A stretch of DNA of 32,704 nt, from assembly GCA_905234745.1 (NCBI GenBank), contig CAJOJD010000004.1, positions 47,416 through 80,119 on the forward strand, read 5' to 3'. Positions 23,181 through 31,305 of this stretch are shown piece by piece. The position numbers and the translations under genes were made by a program. Numbering within the stretch: position 1 is the first letter of the stretch; each line of letters starts with the position of its first letter. Below the pieces are notes generated by a model that saw only the letters and a program-made list of their open reading frames with translations, searched no databases and had not been told where the DNA came from. The DNA is from an uncultured Bacteroidaceae bacterium (GTDB lineage Bacteria > Bacteroidota > Bacteroidia > Bacteroidales > Bacteroidaceae).

Positions 23181-24920
23181 ATGAAAAAAATAATATATAA
23201 TTATTTAGAACCTTTTCTTTTAGTTACAATCGCTTTTATCTGCGTAATAAACTATTATTACGCGGTTCATTTCCATTTACTAATACCCATAATAATAATA
23301 CGATGTCTATTAACCTTTTATATTATCAGGTTATTATACCTTATCTTCCCACGACGGTTTTCTTTTGTAATAATAACAGGCATAACTATCCTTTGTAATA
23401 TAGAATCAGTAGTAGGCCTATTACAATTGTTTGGATTTATTAATTCCAATCATTTCTTATACTCTATTACAGGTAGCTTTCAAAATCCCGGACCATATGG
23501 AGGTTTTCTTGCTATTTGCATTATCCTGCTTACAGCAAACTGCCTATTGCATAAAAAAAATCAAACGCAAAATCTCATTTCAAAACTTCTTTATTGGGGA
23601 GCATCTACCATTGCCTTTATTGCATTTATTATCCTCCCCTCTACTCAGAGCCGTAGTGCCATTCTTGCATTGGGATGCAGCATAATTTTACTTGCATTTG
23701 GTACAGAAAGAATAAGAGCTAATATAAAACCTTTTTTGAAGAAGAATGGATTATGGCTTACACTTGGTCTTGCTATTACTGGAACCGGTGCTTATTTACT
23801 CAAGAAGCCATCTGCTGACGGCCGATTGTTCATGGATATGATTTGCATAAAGGCCATACGTGAAAATAGTTGGAAAGGTGCTGGCATTGGACATTTTGGA
23901 GGAGCATATGGTAAGGCACAGGCTTGCTATTTTAAGGAACAGATAGATGATAAAGGCAAAGATGATTTAGACTGGAGAGCCATAAATGAGCATGACCGCA
24001 TGACGGCCGATTGTCCCGATAACGCTTACAATGATTATTTGTTCATAGGTGTGGAAGTTGGACCTATAGCTATGTTACTATTTATATTCATAATCATTTC
24101 AGCAATAGTTATTTCATTCAATAGGGGCACAATCTGGTGCTATGGATTGACCACTTTTGCTGTTTTCGCTTTGTTCTCATACCCTCTACACGTTAAACAG
24201 TTCCAGATATTATTTCCAATTCTACTTGCAGCCTGCATATCAGATAAACAACATAATATACAAGATCAAAACGAAGATGAATTATTAATTTTAAAAAACA
24301 AATATGATCTGGCAGAAATAATAGCCATGGTTGCAATTCTTATATCACTTTCTACAATTATTATATTAAAACTGCCCGAACTCAAACTCTGCAAACAAGC
24401 AGAAACTAATTGGAAAAAAGCGGAGCGTTGGTATAAAATGGGATATTATGAATATGCGGTTGAAGATTGCGATACACTCCTATCATATATGAAACATGAT
24501 TATCATTTCCTTTTTGCATATGGGCAATCGCTGAACAAGACAGGTAACTACAAGAAAAGTGATTCAATTCTAATAATGGGAACGCAAATAAGTAGTGACC
24601 CTATGTTTTGGAATGTAATGGGCAATAACAGCCTTGCTTTAGGAAAATATCGTGAAGCTGAAGATAGATATAAGCATGCTTTCTATATCGTGCCCAATCG
24701 GCTTTATCCCTTATACCTATTAGCTAAATTATATCATGAGGAAGGTGATACTGCAAAGTTTATGTATATCGCCGATAAGATATCATCTTTTCCTCCAAAA
24801 GTAGAATCAATAAATACAGAACAACTGCGCGATGAGATTAAAGAGATAAGAATAGACTATCTGTTGAAGAAAATGCCTCTGTATATAGGAACTGATATTC
24901 ACCTATCTGCTCCACGATAA
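23181..24920 (+). CDS. O-antigen-ligase-like membrane protein with C-terminal TPRs
   Basis: A 579-residue integral membrane protein. About ten hydrophobic segments occupy residues 10-370, with family signatures SFQNPGPYGGFLA, PSTQSRSAILALG, GAGIGHFGGAYG and DNAYNDYLFIGVEVG, as in Wzy/WaaL/PglL-type glycosyl transferases that ligate undecaprenyl-linked sugars. The last 170 residues form soluble TPRs (AERWYKMGYYEYAVEDCDTLL, GNNSLALGKYREAEDRYKHA). It follows the thioredoxin-like gene by 9 bp and precedes the signal peptidase. Within a peptide cluster a role in glycosylating or transporting the peptide is imaginable; an ordinary surface-polysaccharide role is the alternative, but no glycosyltransferases are nearby. 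Confidence 0.8.
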   Translation: MKKIIYNYLEPFLLVTIAFICVINYYYAVHFHLLIPIIIIRCLLTFYIIRLLYLIFPRRFSFVIITGITILCNIESVVGLLQLFGFINSNHFLYSITGSFQNPGPYGGFLAICIILLTANCLLHKKNQTQNLISKLLYWGASTIAFIAFIILPSTQSRSAILALGCSIILLAFGTERIRANIKPFLKKNGLWLTLGLAITGTGAYLLKKPSADGRLFMDMICIKAIRENSWKGAGIGHFGGAYGKAQACYFKEQIDDKGKDDLDWRAINEHDRMTADCPDNAYNDYLFIGVEVGPIAMLLFIFIIISAIVISFNRGTIWCYGLTTFAVFALFSYPLHVKQFQILFPILLAACISDKQHNIQDQNEDELLILKNKYDLAEIIAMVAILISLSTIIILKLPELKLCKQAETNWKKAERWYKMGYYEYAVEDCDTLLSYMKHDYHFLFAYGQSLNKTGNYKKSDSILIMGTQISSDPMFWNVMGNNSLALGKYREAEDRYKHAFYIVPNRLYPLYLLAKLYHEEGDTAKFMYIADKISSFPPKVESINTEQLRDEIKEIRIDYLLKKMPLYIGTDIHLSAPR

Positions 24921-25010
24921 AAATGAATTGGTTCGAAGATGAAATAAACATATAGAAATAGGATGGGACCTACAAAATGTCCTTATTATTAACCATCGTA
25001 TTGATCACAT

Positions 25011-25859
25011 ATGCATAGAAATATCAATAAAAAGATAAACAATTCCAATGCCACGAAGCTCCCGTTTTTAGAAAGAATGATCAACATTCTTTGGTGGGTG
25101 CTTATATATGTGATACTACTTGGAGCGCTCCACTTTGGCCGGCGTATTTTCATCGCTGAACGTTTCAAAATACCATCCCAATCCATGACCCCCACACTTG
25201 TGCCGGGTGATAAGGTTTGGGTAAATAAACTGCTATTTGGCGCCAGAATATACAAGTCCTTTGACTTTGAGGATCATGCACCGCTCAAGTGCTTTCGTAT
25301 ACCGGGTATTAGAAAGATACGTCCAGGTGATGTTGTCTGTTTTAACTACCCCCTTGGCTATGATAAATGGACGGAAATAGAGTTCAAGATAAACTATGTC
25401 TATTGCAAACGTGTGGTTGGAACACCAGGTGATACTGTTGGCGTAAAGAATGGTATAACCTGGAATAATAACTATTCCGGTATTATTGGCGTCTTGGAGA
25501 ACCAGCTTGCCATACAGAATACCCCTGACAGCATACTCTGGCGCACTAAGTTTATGGGAACCATGCCGTTTACAAGACCTATGTGGACAATGAAGAACTT
25601 TGGACCTCTGTATATCCCGGAGAAGGGTGTTACCATTGAACTTGACTCTATAGGCAGAGCTATATATGGTCCAGTGATAGAGTATGAGACAGGCTCTTGG
25701 CCAGATGGTGATGTTACAAGCCATACTTTCCAGCACGATTATTTCTTTGCTTTTGGTGATAACAGCCTTGACTCAAATGATTCCCGCTATTGGGGCTTCA
25801 TCCCGGAGGATTTCATAATAGGTATTGTGGGTGGAAAGAAAGTGCGTAATAACCCTTAA
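25011..25859 (+). CDS. Signal peptidase I (S26), cluster-specific
   Basis: A 282-residue membrane-anchored peptidase. One N-terminal helix (MINILWWVLIYVILLGALHF) precedes the catalytic domain. The nucleophile is S58 in PSQSMTPTL and the general base is K133 in YVYCKRVVGTPGDTVG; the C-terminal FFAFGDNSLDSNDSRYWGF box is complete, so it should be active. The insertion between the boxes is long, as usual for Bacteroidetes LepB. Its position between two peptide/propeller/thioredoxin cassettes suggests a dedicated processing role rather than the housekeeping peptidase. It lies 91 bp after the ligase-like gene. Composition is a little richer in GC than the genes around it. Confidence 0.9.
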   Translation: MHRNINKKINNSNATKLPFLERMINILWWVLIYVILLGALHFGRRIFIAERFKIPSQSMTPTLVPGDKVWVNKLLFGARIYKSFDFEDHAPLKCFRIPGIRKIRPGDVVCFNYPLGYDKWTEIEFKINYVYCKRVVGTPGDTVGVKNGITWNNNYSGIIGVLENQLAIQNTPDSILWRTKFMGTMPFTRPMWTMKNFGPLYIPEKGVTIELDSIGRAIYGPVIEYETGSWPDGDVTSHTFQHDYFFAFGDNSLDSNDSRYWGFIPEDFIIGIVGGKKVRNNP

Positions 25860-26057
25860 CGTTATAATATGTTGTAGTAATAAAAAAGAGAACAGTGATT
25901 GAAACCGAAATGTGGGAATATTAAAATATATAATCTCTTGCGAAGAAGATATATTTATTCTCGTCATTGTATTTTTTTAAAAATAATGTTTATGACCGCA
26001 AAAAAGAATAGAAACAGTGTTAATTCAAAAACTAAGTACAATAAAAGACTATTTAAT

Positions 26058-26393
26058 ATGAAAAAAACAACTTTAATAATAGGAATAATAACAAGCATGT
26101 TTATGTTTTTCGGGATAAATGTAAATAAACAAAAGATTCTACTAGATAACATAGAATCTTTGTCCGATGATTTTGATTACAGGGATATAGAGGGATATGT
26201 TCTTTGTGACGTTTATATGCATCGTAATGATGATAGCAAGATCAAAGGTTTTATGGGTTATAATGAGTGGGTGGGTCACCCTGATTTTGAAGTAAAATGT
26301 AATTCCAATGAATGGTATAAGCATGTTACGGATCCTGCTGGAGAAAAGTGTTATTATCCTGTGGAAACATATAAATATTTACTTGCCCTTTAA
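26058..26393 (+). CDS. NVEALA-like peptide precursor 2 (three cysteines)
   Basis: A 111-residue precursor. I chose ATG 26058 because it starts a normal leader (MKKTTLIIGIITSMFMFFG); the open frame continues upstream but without a signal. The NVEALA-like motif NIESLS is at residues 31-36, within three positions of its place in peptide 1. The mature part has cysteines at 50, 81 and 98. Apart from the leader and motif it shares little with peptide 1, consistent with fast-evolving peptides. A stem-loop separates it from propeller 2. It lies 198 bp after the signal peptidase gene, in very AT-rich DNA. Confidence 0.7.
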   Translation: MKKTTLIIGIITSMFMFFGINVNKQKILLDNIESLSDDFDYRDIEGYVLCDVYMHRNDDSKIKGFMGYNEWVGHPDFEVKCNSNEWYKHVTDPAGEKCYYPVETYKYLLAL

Positions 26394-26400
26394 TTTTAAT

Positions 26401-26439
26401 ACAACTGTCACATTTGAGAAAAGCAATTGTGGCAGTTGT
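26401..26439 (+). promoter_or_regulatory. 12-bp stem-loop between peptide 2 and propeller 2
   Basis: ACAACTGTCACA (26401-26412) pairs with TGTGGCAGTTGT (26428-26439) with one G-U pair and a 15-base loop. It starts 7 bp after the peptide stop, the same spacing as the hairpin of the first cassette, although the sequences differ. No T-run follows beyond a short ttt. Confidence 0.75.
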
Positions 26440-26451
26440 TGATCTTTATTT

Positions 26452-27540
26452 ATGAGAACTATTACATCTTTAATTATTATTACTGCGTTAATCGCATGCA
26501 ATAATGGCCCAACAATCACATTGGAAGTAAAGGATTATGATATAACTGAAGGTGCGCATAAATCAATAAAGAGTGAACCTGTAGATTTTTCAACAGAAAT
26601 ATTCGGTGTAGATGATATATTCATGTGCGATTCTTTATTGATCTTTCAAACTACAGATCCTTCTGGTTTTTTAAAGATATATAATGTCAATAATCATAAA
26701 AAATATAATCTGTGCACTAAAGGACGTAGCTCTAATGAATTTATGTCTGCATCCTCGCTTTCTGGACAATATTACAAGTTGAATTCTGATCTAATTATCC
26801 CTGTAAATGATGGAATGAATAATATGAAAGAAATTAATCTTACAGAATCTATCAGAAAAGGGAGGACAACGATTGTTTCAATATCAGAATCCATGGAAAC
26901 ATTCAACAATGGAATGAATGTTATCTTGGATTCTAACAAAAATAAACGTTTTTGTTTTGATAATGCTCAAAGAAATGAAATATATAATGACGAGATAGAT
27001 TTACCCAACTATTATATTACCAACAACGGAAGAAAAACAAAAAAAATAAAGGTATTTAGAAACAAATTGAACTTAGAACGGGAAATAGATGCTATTTCGT
27101 ATCATTTTGGCTGTTTATATAAACATCCTTCTAAAAACATAATAATCCAAGCTTTTCAGCATATAAATTATATTATTTATTTCGATGTTGATAATAACCA
27201 TTATTATGCAATTCATGGTTCTGGAACTATTTCATTTGATGATTATATTAAGCATGAAAGCAAAATGGATTTTTGTTTTGTGGATGCTTGCTGTAATAGC
27301 CCCGATTTCTTTATTGTCCTTTTAAATTCTCAAAAGACGCCTCTTGGACAAACTCAAAATTCAAGATTATTATTTTTTGATTGGAGTGGCAATTATATAG
27401 GCTGTGCTGAGACTGATGTCAAAATCAATAGAATTGCTTTAGATAGTACTAATAGGGTTTTATATGGTTTAAGAATTGCTTCTGAAACCATTGTATCTTT
27501 TGATTTAAATGATTTTATAAATGGTATTTATGAAAAATAA
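26452..27540 (+). CDS. TolB-like six-bladed beta-propeller lipoprotein 2 (BF3164-like)
   Basis: A 362-residue lipoprotein (MRTITSLIIITALIAC) homologous to the propeller at 21502. It shares NLCTKGRSSNEF with DICRRGRARNEF, the KHPSKNIIIQAFQHINYIIYFDVDNNHYYAIH segment type, and the ending LYGLRIASETIVSFDLNDF. Membership in the BF3164 family is by visible motif pattern. It overlaps the next gene by 11 bases. The duplication together with its peptide and thioredoxin-like partner implies that the three act as a unit. Confidence 0.8.
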   Translation: MRTITSLIIITALIACNNGPTITLEVKDYDITEGAHKSIKSEPVDFSTEIFGVDDIFMCDSLLIFQTTDPSGFLKIYNVNNHKKYNLCTKGRSSNEFMSASSLSGQYYKLNSDLIIPVNDGMNNMKEINLTESIRKGRTTIVSISESMETFNNGMNVILDSNKNKRFCFDNAQRNEIYNDEIDLPNYYITNNGRKTKKIKVFRNKLNLEREIDAISYHFGCLYKHPSKNIIIQAFQHINYIIYFDVDNNHYYAIHGSGTISFDDYIKHESKMDFCFVDACCNSPDFFIVLLNSQKTPLGQTQNSRLLFFDWSGNYIGCAETDVKINRIALDSTNRVLYGLRIASETIVSFDLNDFINGIYEK

Positions 27541-28066
27541 AAGATACAGTATTGTTGCGGTTCTAATTCTAATGTTCGTTAGTTGTAACGATATAGATAA
27601 TACCGTTAGGCACCTTATGGGAAAAACGATAAGTTTTGAGTGGGAAAAAGAAACCTATTGTTTTAATACTACATTTTTATCACAACAGCCGACTAATTAT
27701 CTCCGAATAATAGCATATGCGGAAGAAGATGCCTGTGACTCTTGCCTGATAAATTATCTAAATGCTGCATCTATGATGATAAAATCATTAAATACTGATA
27801 ATGTCTTTTTTATATTAGTAACACCTATACCAATCAAAAAATTAGAAAGTATTATAGAAGAGCAAAAGCTGTCGAACATTTGTTTTATTCAAGATAAAAA
27901 ACAACAGTATTTAATTAAGAATAATCTTACGAGATATACCTACAATTATAGGACATTTTTAATTGACAAGAAAGACAAAATAGTGTGTGTCGGAGATCCT
28001 CTTAGAAGTCGTTCTATTTATATGTTATATAGACATAGAATTCAAAAAATACTAAAATTACAATAG
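27530..28066 (+). CDS. Thioredoxin-like lipoprotein 2 (CDSC)
   Basis: A 178-residue lipoprotein homologous to the one at 22596. I prefer ATG 27530 (MKNKRYSIVAVLILMFVSC) to ATG 27521, since the former leaves a normal signal peptide. The redox motif is C69-x-x-C72 in EEDACDSCLINYL, and the C-terminus YRTFLIDKKDKIVCVGDP matches the RTFLLDD...VGDP of copy 1. It ends the AT-rich cassette block. A weak 5-bp hairpin followed by tttt lies 80 bp downstream. Confidence 0.75.
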   Translation: MKNKRYSIVAVLILMFVSCNDIDNTVRHLMGKTISFEWEKETYCFNTTFLSQQPTNYLRIIAYAEEDACDSCLINYLNAASMMIKSLNTDNVFFILVTPIPIKKLESIIEEQKLSNICFIQDKKQQYLIKNNLTRYTYNYRTFLIDKKDKIVCVGDPLRSRSIYMLYRHRIQKILKLQ

Positions 28067-28142
28067 TCATATCGTATTATTCATAATTATTGACATAACC
28101 ATAGAAAAGACTATTAAAAAAACAAATTATCAAAGTTATTTG

Positions 28143-28159
28143 AGGTCTTACGACCTTTT
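28143..28159 (+). terminator. Possible weak terminator before the DUF1573 gene
   Basis: AGGTC, a 4-base loop, GACCT and tttt. The stem is only 5 bp, so termination would be partial at best; the downstream genes could still be read from the cassette promoter. Confidence 0.35.
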
Positions 28160-28177
28160 GGCACAAATAAAAGAAAA

Positions 28178-28576
28178 ATGAATACAATAAGAAATGATGA
28201 ATTAAGAACGATTCTTTTTACACTATTATTCGTTCTAATAACGCATTTATTTACTGGATGCAACATTGCAATCGATGAAAAAATTACAGTACGCCGTGAT
28301 ACAGTGAACGTGGGCAATGCAAATGTGGGCGACTCAGTATACGCCACGTTCAAGTTCAGGAACAACACATACGCTACACAGACGGTAACATTCCTGCCAG
28401 AGTGTGACTGTACTACGGTAAGTTCTGAGAGTATGGAGTTAGGGCCGCATAAGCGCGGCAGCGTTGAAGTGAAGGTAGCGGTGGAATCACCTGGAGAGTT
28501 TACCAAGTACGTGTATGTACAGGCAGCCGGTGGTGATGTGTTCTTTAGTGTTGCCATAAAAGGACGCGGCAAGTGA
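28178..28576 (+). CDS. DUF1573 lipoprotein
   Basis: A 132-residue exported protein; the N-terminus ends in a lipobox (HLFTGC, C28) after a hydrophobic stretch. The mature part is one immunoglobulin-like DUF1573 domain: VNVGNANVGDSVYATFKFRN, the ECDCTTVS cysteine motif and the ending FFSVAIKGRG. Function unknown; the domain is common in Bacteroidetes exported proteins and is often found with thioredoxin-like and TPR proteins. The first 110 bases are AT-rich like the cassettes, whereas the rest is GC-rich like the efflux genes, with the change near 28290. It ends 36 bp before the TolC-like gene and probably leads that operon. Confidence 0.85.
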   Translation: MNTIRNDELRTILFTLLFVLITHLFTGCNIAIDEKITVRRDTVNVGNANVGDSVYATFKFRNNTYATQTVTFLPECDCTTVSSESMELGPHKRGSVEVKVAVESPGEFTKYVYVQAAGGDVFFSVAIKGRGK

Positions 28577-28612
28577 GAAACTCAAATATAGTATTAACCA
28601 ATAAAGAGACAT

Positions 28613-30106
28613 ATGATGAAACTACCCTCTCCAAAGATACTGCTGTGTATGGGGTTGATGGTGCATCAGGTTTGCCCGGCGCAAGTTGTAGGCCCACGCA
28701 CACTTACCATGCAGCAGGTGGTGCAGCTGGCGCAGAAGAACTCCATATCGGCCATGAGTAATCGCAACACCTTTGCGGCGCAGTACTGGAGCTACCGTTC
28801 TTATAAAGCTGAATTGCTGCCTTCACTCAACCTTAGTGCCAATCTTGCGCAGTTCAACCGCTCACTGGTGCAGCTTCAGGATTACCAGACCGGAGCGTTG
28901 AGCTACCGCGCCAACTACAATATGAGCAATGATGCCACGCTCTATTTCAGCCAGAACGTACCTTGGACAGGTGGTACCGTTTCACTTTCCACAAGCCTGC
29001 AGCGTCTGGACCAATACAGCCCGGCACGTCTTACCACCTATTACGCCCAGCCGGTGTATCTTTCATACATGCAGTCGTTGTGGGGCTATAACCGCTTTAA
29101 ATGGAACAAGCAGACCGAGCCTAAACAGTATGAGGTGGCCAAGCGCCAGTACATAGAGAATATGGAGCAGGTGAGCCAGACCGCCGTGATGTATTTTTGG
29201 AACTATGTGAGCGCCCGTGAAAACTATGAGCGTGCCGTAAAGAGCTTTGAGGACAGCAAGCGTCTGTTTGAGGCCGGACAGACACGTTTTGCCATGGGAA
29301 CCATCACCCGTGACCAGTTGATGCAGATAGAGGTGAGCATGCTTAATGACTCCCTTTCTTTGAGTTCAGTGCAGGTAAACCTACGTTCTGCACTCAACCG
29401 CCTCTGCTCATACATAGGGTACAATGAGGATACGGAACTGAATCTTCAGATTGATTATGATATACCTGATATAACTCTTGATTATGATGATGTGCTGGAG
29501 CGTGCTCTTGAGAACTCATCATTCCGATTGAGTCAGGAGATAAGCTATATTGAGACTGACAGAAGCATTGCACAGGCCAAGTCAAACCGTGGCATATCGG
29601 CAAGCGTGAACGCAAGGTTCGGAATGTCGGGCAGTGCGGACAGGTTGGGTGACACCTTTGTTCAGCTAAAGGATCAGGAGGTAGTGGGTATATCACTGAG
29701 TATACCTATTGTGGATTGGGGGCTGGCGCGCGGACGGGTACGTATGGCCGAGGCACAGGCCCAGACTACCCGCAACCGTCTGGAGCAGTCAATGATTGAC
29801 TACCGCCAGGACCTGCTTACACAGGTTATGCAGTTCAACAACCAGCGCAGCCAGTGTGAGATTGCAGCACGAGCCGCACAGTTGGCCGAAGACAGTTATC
29901 AGCTGGCACTTCAGAATTTTGGCAGCGGCAGCATGACCATGACGCAACTTGACCAGTTGAAGCAGAAACGTGACAATGCTCTAAGCAGCTATGTTAGCAA
30001 TGTGGCAAGTTTCTGGAACTACTACTTTGGCATACGTAAGACCACTCTCTATGATTATGAGAATGGCATTGATATCAGTGCGGAGTTTGACAAAATTGTA
30101 AAATGA
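28613..30106 (+). CDS. TolC-family outer membrane efflux protein
   Basis: A 497-residue outer-membrane channel component of a tripartite exporter. There are two consecutive ATGs (28613, 28616); the signal peptide is MKLPSPKILLCMGLMVHQVCPAQ. The mature part has the two-fold OEP repeat: LTMQQVVQLAQKNSISAMSN near the start, then a long helical region (YWSYRSYKAELLPSLNLSAN) and, in the second half, RALENSSFRLSQEISYIETDRSIAQAKSNRG, GISLSIPIVDWGLARGR and the terminal coiled coil SYQLALQNFGSGSMTMTQLDQLKQKRD. It precedes the periplasmic adaptor by 7 bp, in one operon with the RND pump. Substrate unknown. Confidence 0.92.
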   Translation: MMKLPSPKILLCMGLMVHQVCPAQVVGPRTLTMQQVVQLAQKNSISAMSNRNTFAAQYWSYRSYKAELLPSLNLSANLAQFNRSLVQLQDYQTGALSYRANYNMSNDATLYFSQNVPWTGGTVSLSTSLQRLDQYSPARLTTYYAQPVYLSYMQSLWGYNRFKWNKQTEPKQYEVAKRQYIENMEQVSQTAVMYFWNYVSARENYERAVKSFEDSKRLFEAGQTRFAMGTITRDQLMQIEVSMLNDSLSLSSVQVNLRSALNRLCSYIGYNEDTELNLQIDYDIPDITLDYDDVLERALENSSFRLSQEISYIETDRSIAQAKSNRGISASVNARFGMSGSADRLGDTFVQLKDQEVVGISLSIPIVDWGLARGRVRMAEAQAQTTRNRLEQSMIDYRQDLLTQVMQFNNQRSQCEIAARAAQLAEDSYQLALQNFGSGSMTMTQLDQLKQKRDNALSSYVSNVASFWNYYFGIRKTTLYDYENGIDISAEFDKIVK

Positions 30107-30113
30107 CATGATT

Positions 30114-31199
30114 ATGAAAGCATATAGGATTATTGGTGTTATGGTTATTGCAGTTCTTGTTTGCGGCTGCAAGGGTAAGAAAGAGAGTGATGCCGGTGAG
30201 AATACTACGCAGATGGCCCGCGGCAGTTACAATGCCGAGAAGAATGTGGTCACGGTGGTGCCCCTGGAGCGAAAGGTGTTTAATAAGCAGTTGGTATGTA
30301 ACGGCAAATTAGAGGCCCAGAGCAAGGTGACGGTACAGTTTGCCTCTCAGGGCACAGTTGCGCAGATAAACGTGCGTGACGGACAGAAGGTACAGAAGGG
30401 TCAGGTGATGGCATCGCTTGATAAGGAGCAGCCCCGCCGTCAGCTGGAGCAGGCCCGCCTGGCATTTGACAAGGCCGAGATGAACCTGGCTGACCGCCTG
30501 CTGGATTACGGCTACACTCTGGCCGATACAGCCAAGATCCCGGCAGAGCAGAAGCGTGTTATCTACATAAACACCGGATTCATTGACGCTCAGATGGCGC
30601 TTGATAATGCGGAGCGTACATACCGTCAGTGTGACCTTAAAGCTCCGTTCACTGGTAAGGTGGCCAGCGTGAAAGGCCGTCAATATGAGCAGGGCGGGCA
30701 GTTGTGCACCCTGATAGATGACAGCCGTTATCTGGTACGTTTCAGCGTACTTGAGACCGAGTACAAGTTTGTGCATGTGGGCCAGCAGGTGCTGGTATCG
30801 CCTTTTGTGGATGCCGAGGTTGTGATGAAAGGTACTATACTATCCATGAACCCCACCGTTGATCAGAACGGCCAGATAGCCGTTACTGCTCAGGTTCCCG
30901 GAAGCGACAAGCTGATGGACGGCATGAACGTGCGCATAACGGTAGAGAACAGCGTGCCGGATCAGCTTGTGGTACCAAAGAGCGCGGTTGTGATACGTGA
31001 CAACATGGAGGTGCTGTTCCGCATTGACCCTGAGACCGGTCACAGCCTCTGGACATACGTGAATGTGCTCATGTCAAACACTACGGAGCATGTGGTGGAG
31101 GCTAATAAGGAGCGCGGTGCGGAGCTTAACGTGGGTGACAGGATCATTACCAGCGGCAACCTTAACCTGGGAGATGACGCCGAGGTAGTAATTGAATAA
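30114..31199 (+). CDS. RND efflux periplasmic adaptor (HlyD/AcrA-type lipoprotein)
   Basis: A 361-residue membrane fusion protein linking pump to channel. ATG 30114 (MKAYRIIGVMVIAVLVCGC) gives a lipoprotein signal with lipid Cys C19; ATG 30108 only adds two residues. The order is as expected: N-terminal barrel strand and lipoyl half (GKLEAQSKVTVQFASQGTVAQINVRDGQKVQKGQ), a short alpha-hairpin (about 105-165), the second lipoyl half (CDLKAPFTGKVASVKGRQYEQGG), beta-barrel and membrane-proximal parts (DQLVVPKSAVVIRDN, VGDRIITSGNLNLGDDAEVVIE). It is followed by an unusual repeat-rich gap before the pump gene. Confidence 0.92.
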   Translation: MKAYRIIGVMVIAVLVCGCKGKKESDAGENTTQMARGSYNAEKNVVTVVPLERKVFNKQLVCNGKLEAQSKVTVQFASQGTVAQINVRDGQKVQKGQVMASLDKEQPRRQLEQARLAFDKAEMNLADRLLDYGYTLADTAKIPAEQKRVIYINTGFIDAQMALDNAERTYRQCDLKAPFTGKVASVKGRQYEQGGQLCTLIDDSRYLVRFSVLETEYKFVHVGQQVLVSPFVDAEVVMKGTILSMNPTVDQNGQIAVTAQVPGSDKLMDGMNVRITVENSVPDQLVVPKSAVVIRDNMEVLFRIDPETGHSLWTYVNVLMSNTTEHVVEANKERGAELNVGDRIITSGNLNLGDDAEVVIE

Positions 31200-31203
31200 A
31201 AAA

Positions 31204-31297
31204 CGTTGGCGTTGGCCTTGGCTTTGGCTACCATCCGGTGCGTGACATTCTACCCGGAGAGTCGCTAATAAAGCCAACGCCAATGCCAAAGCCAAAG
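31204..31297. repeat. TTGGCN hexanucleotide inverted repeat between adaptor and pump genes
   Basis: Arm 1 (31204-31229) is a run of ttggcg, ttggcc, ttggct, ttggct. Arm 2 (31272-31297) is the complementary kind of run (gccaac, gccaat, gccaaa, gccaaa). They pair with about three mismatches in 21 bases around a 42-base interior that has its own TCCGG/CCGGA pairing (31234-31238, 31254-31258). It almost fills the 106-bp gap inside an operon, so the transcript should carry a large hairpin. Probably a dispersed Bacteroidales repeat; the role is unknown. Confidence 0.8.
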
Positions 31298-31305
31298 TAA
31301 GAAAG

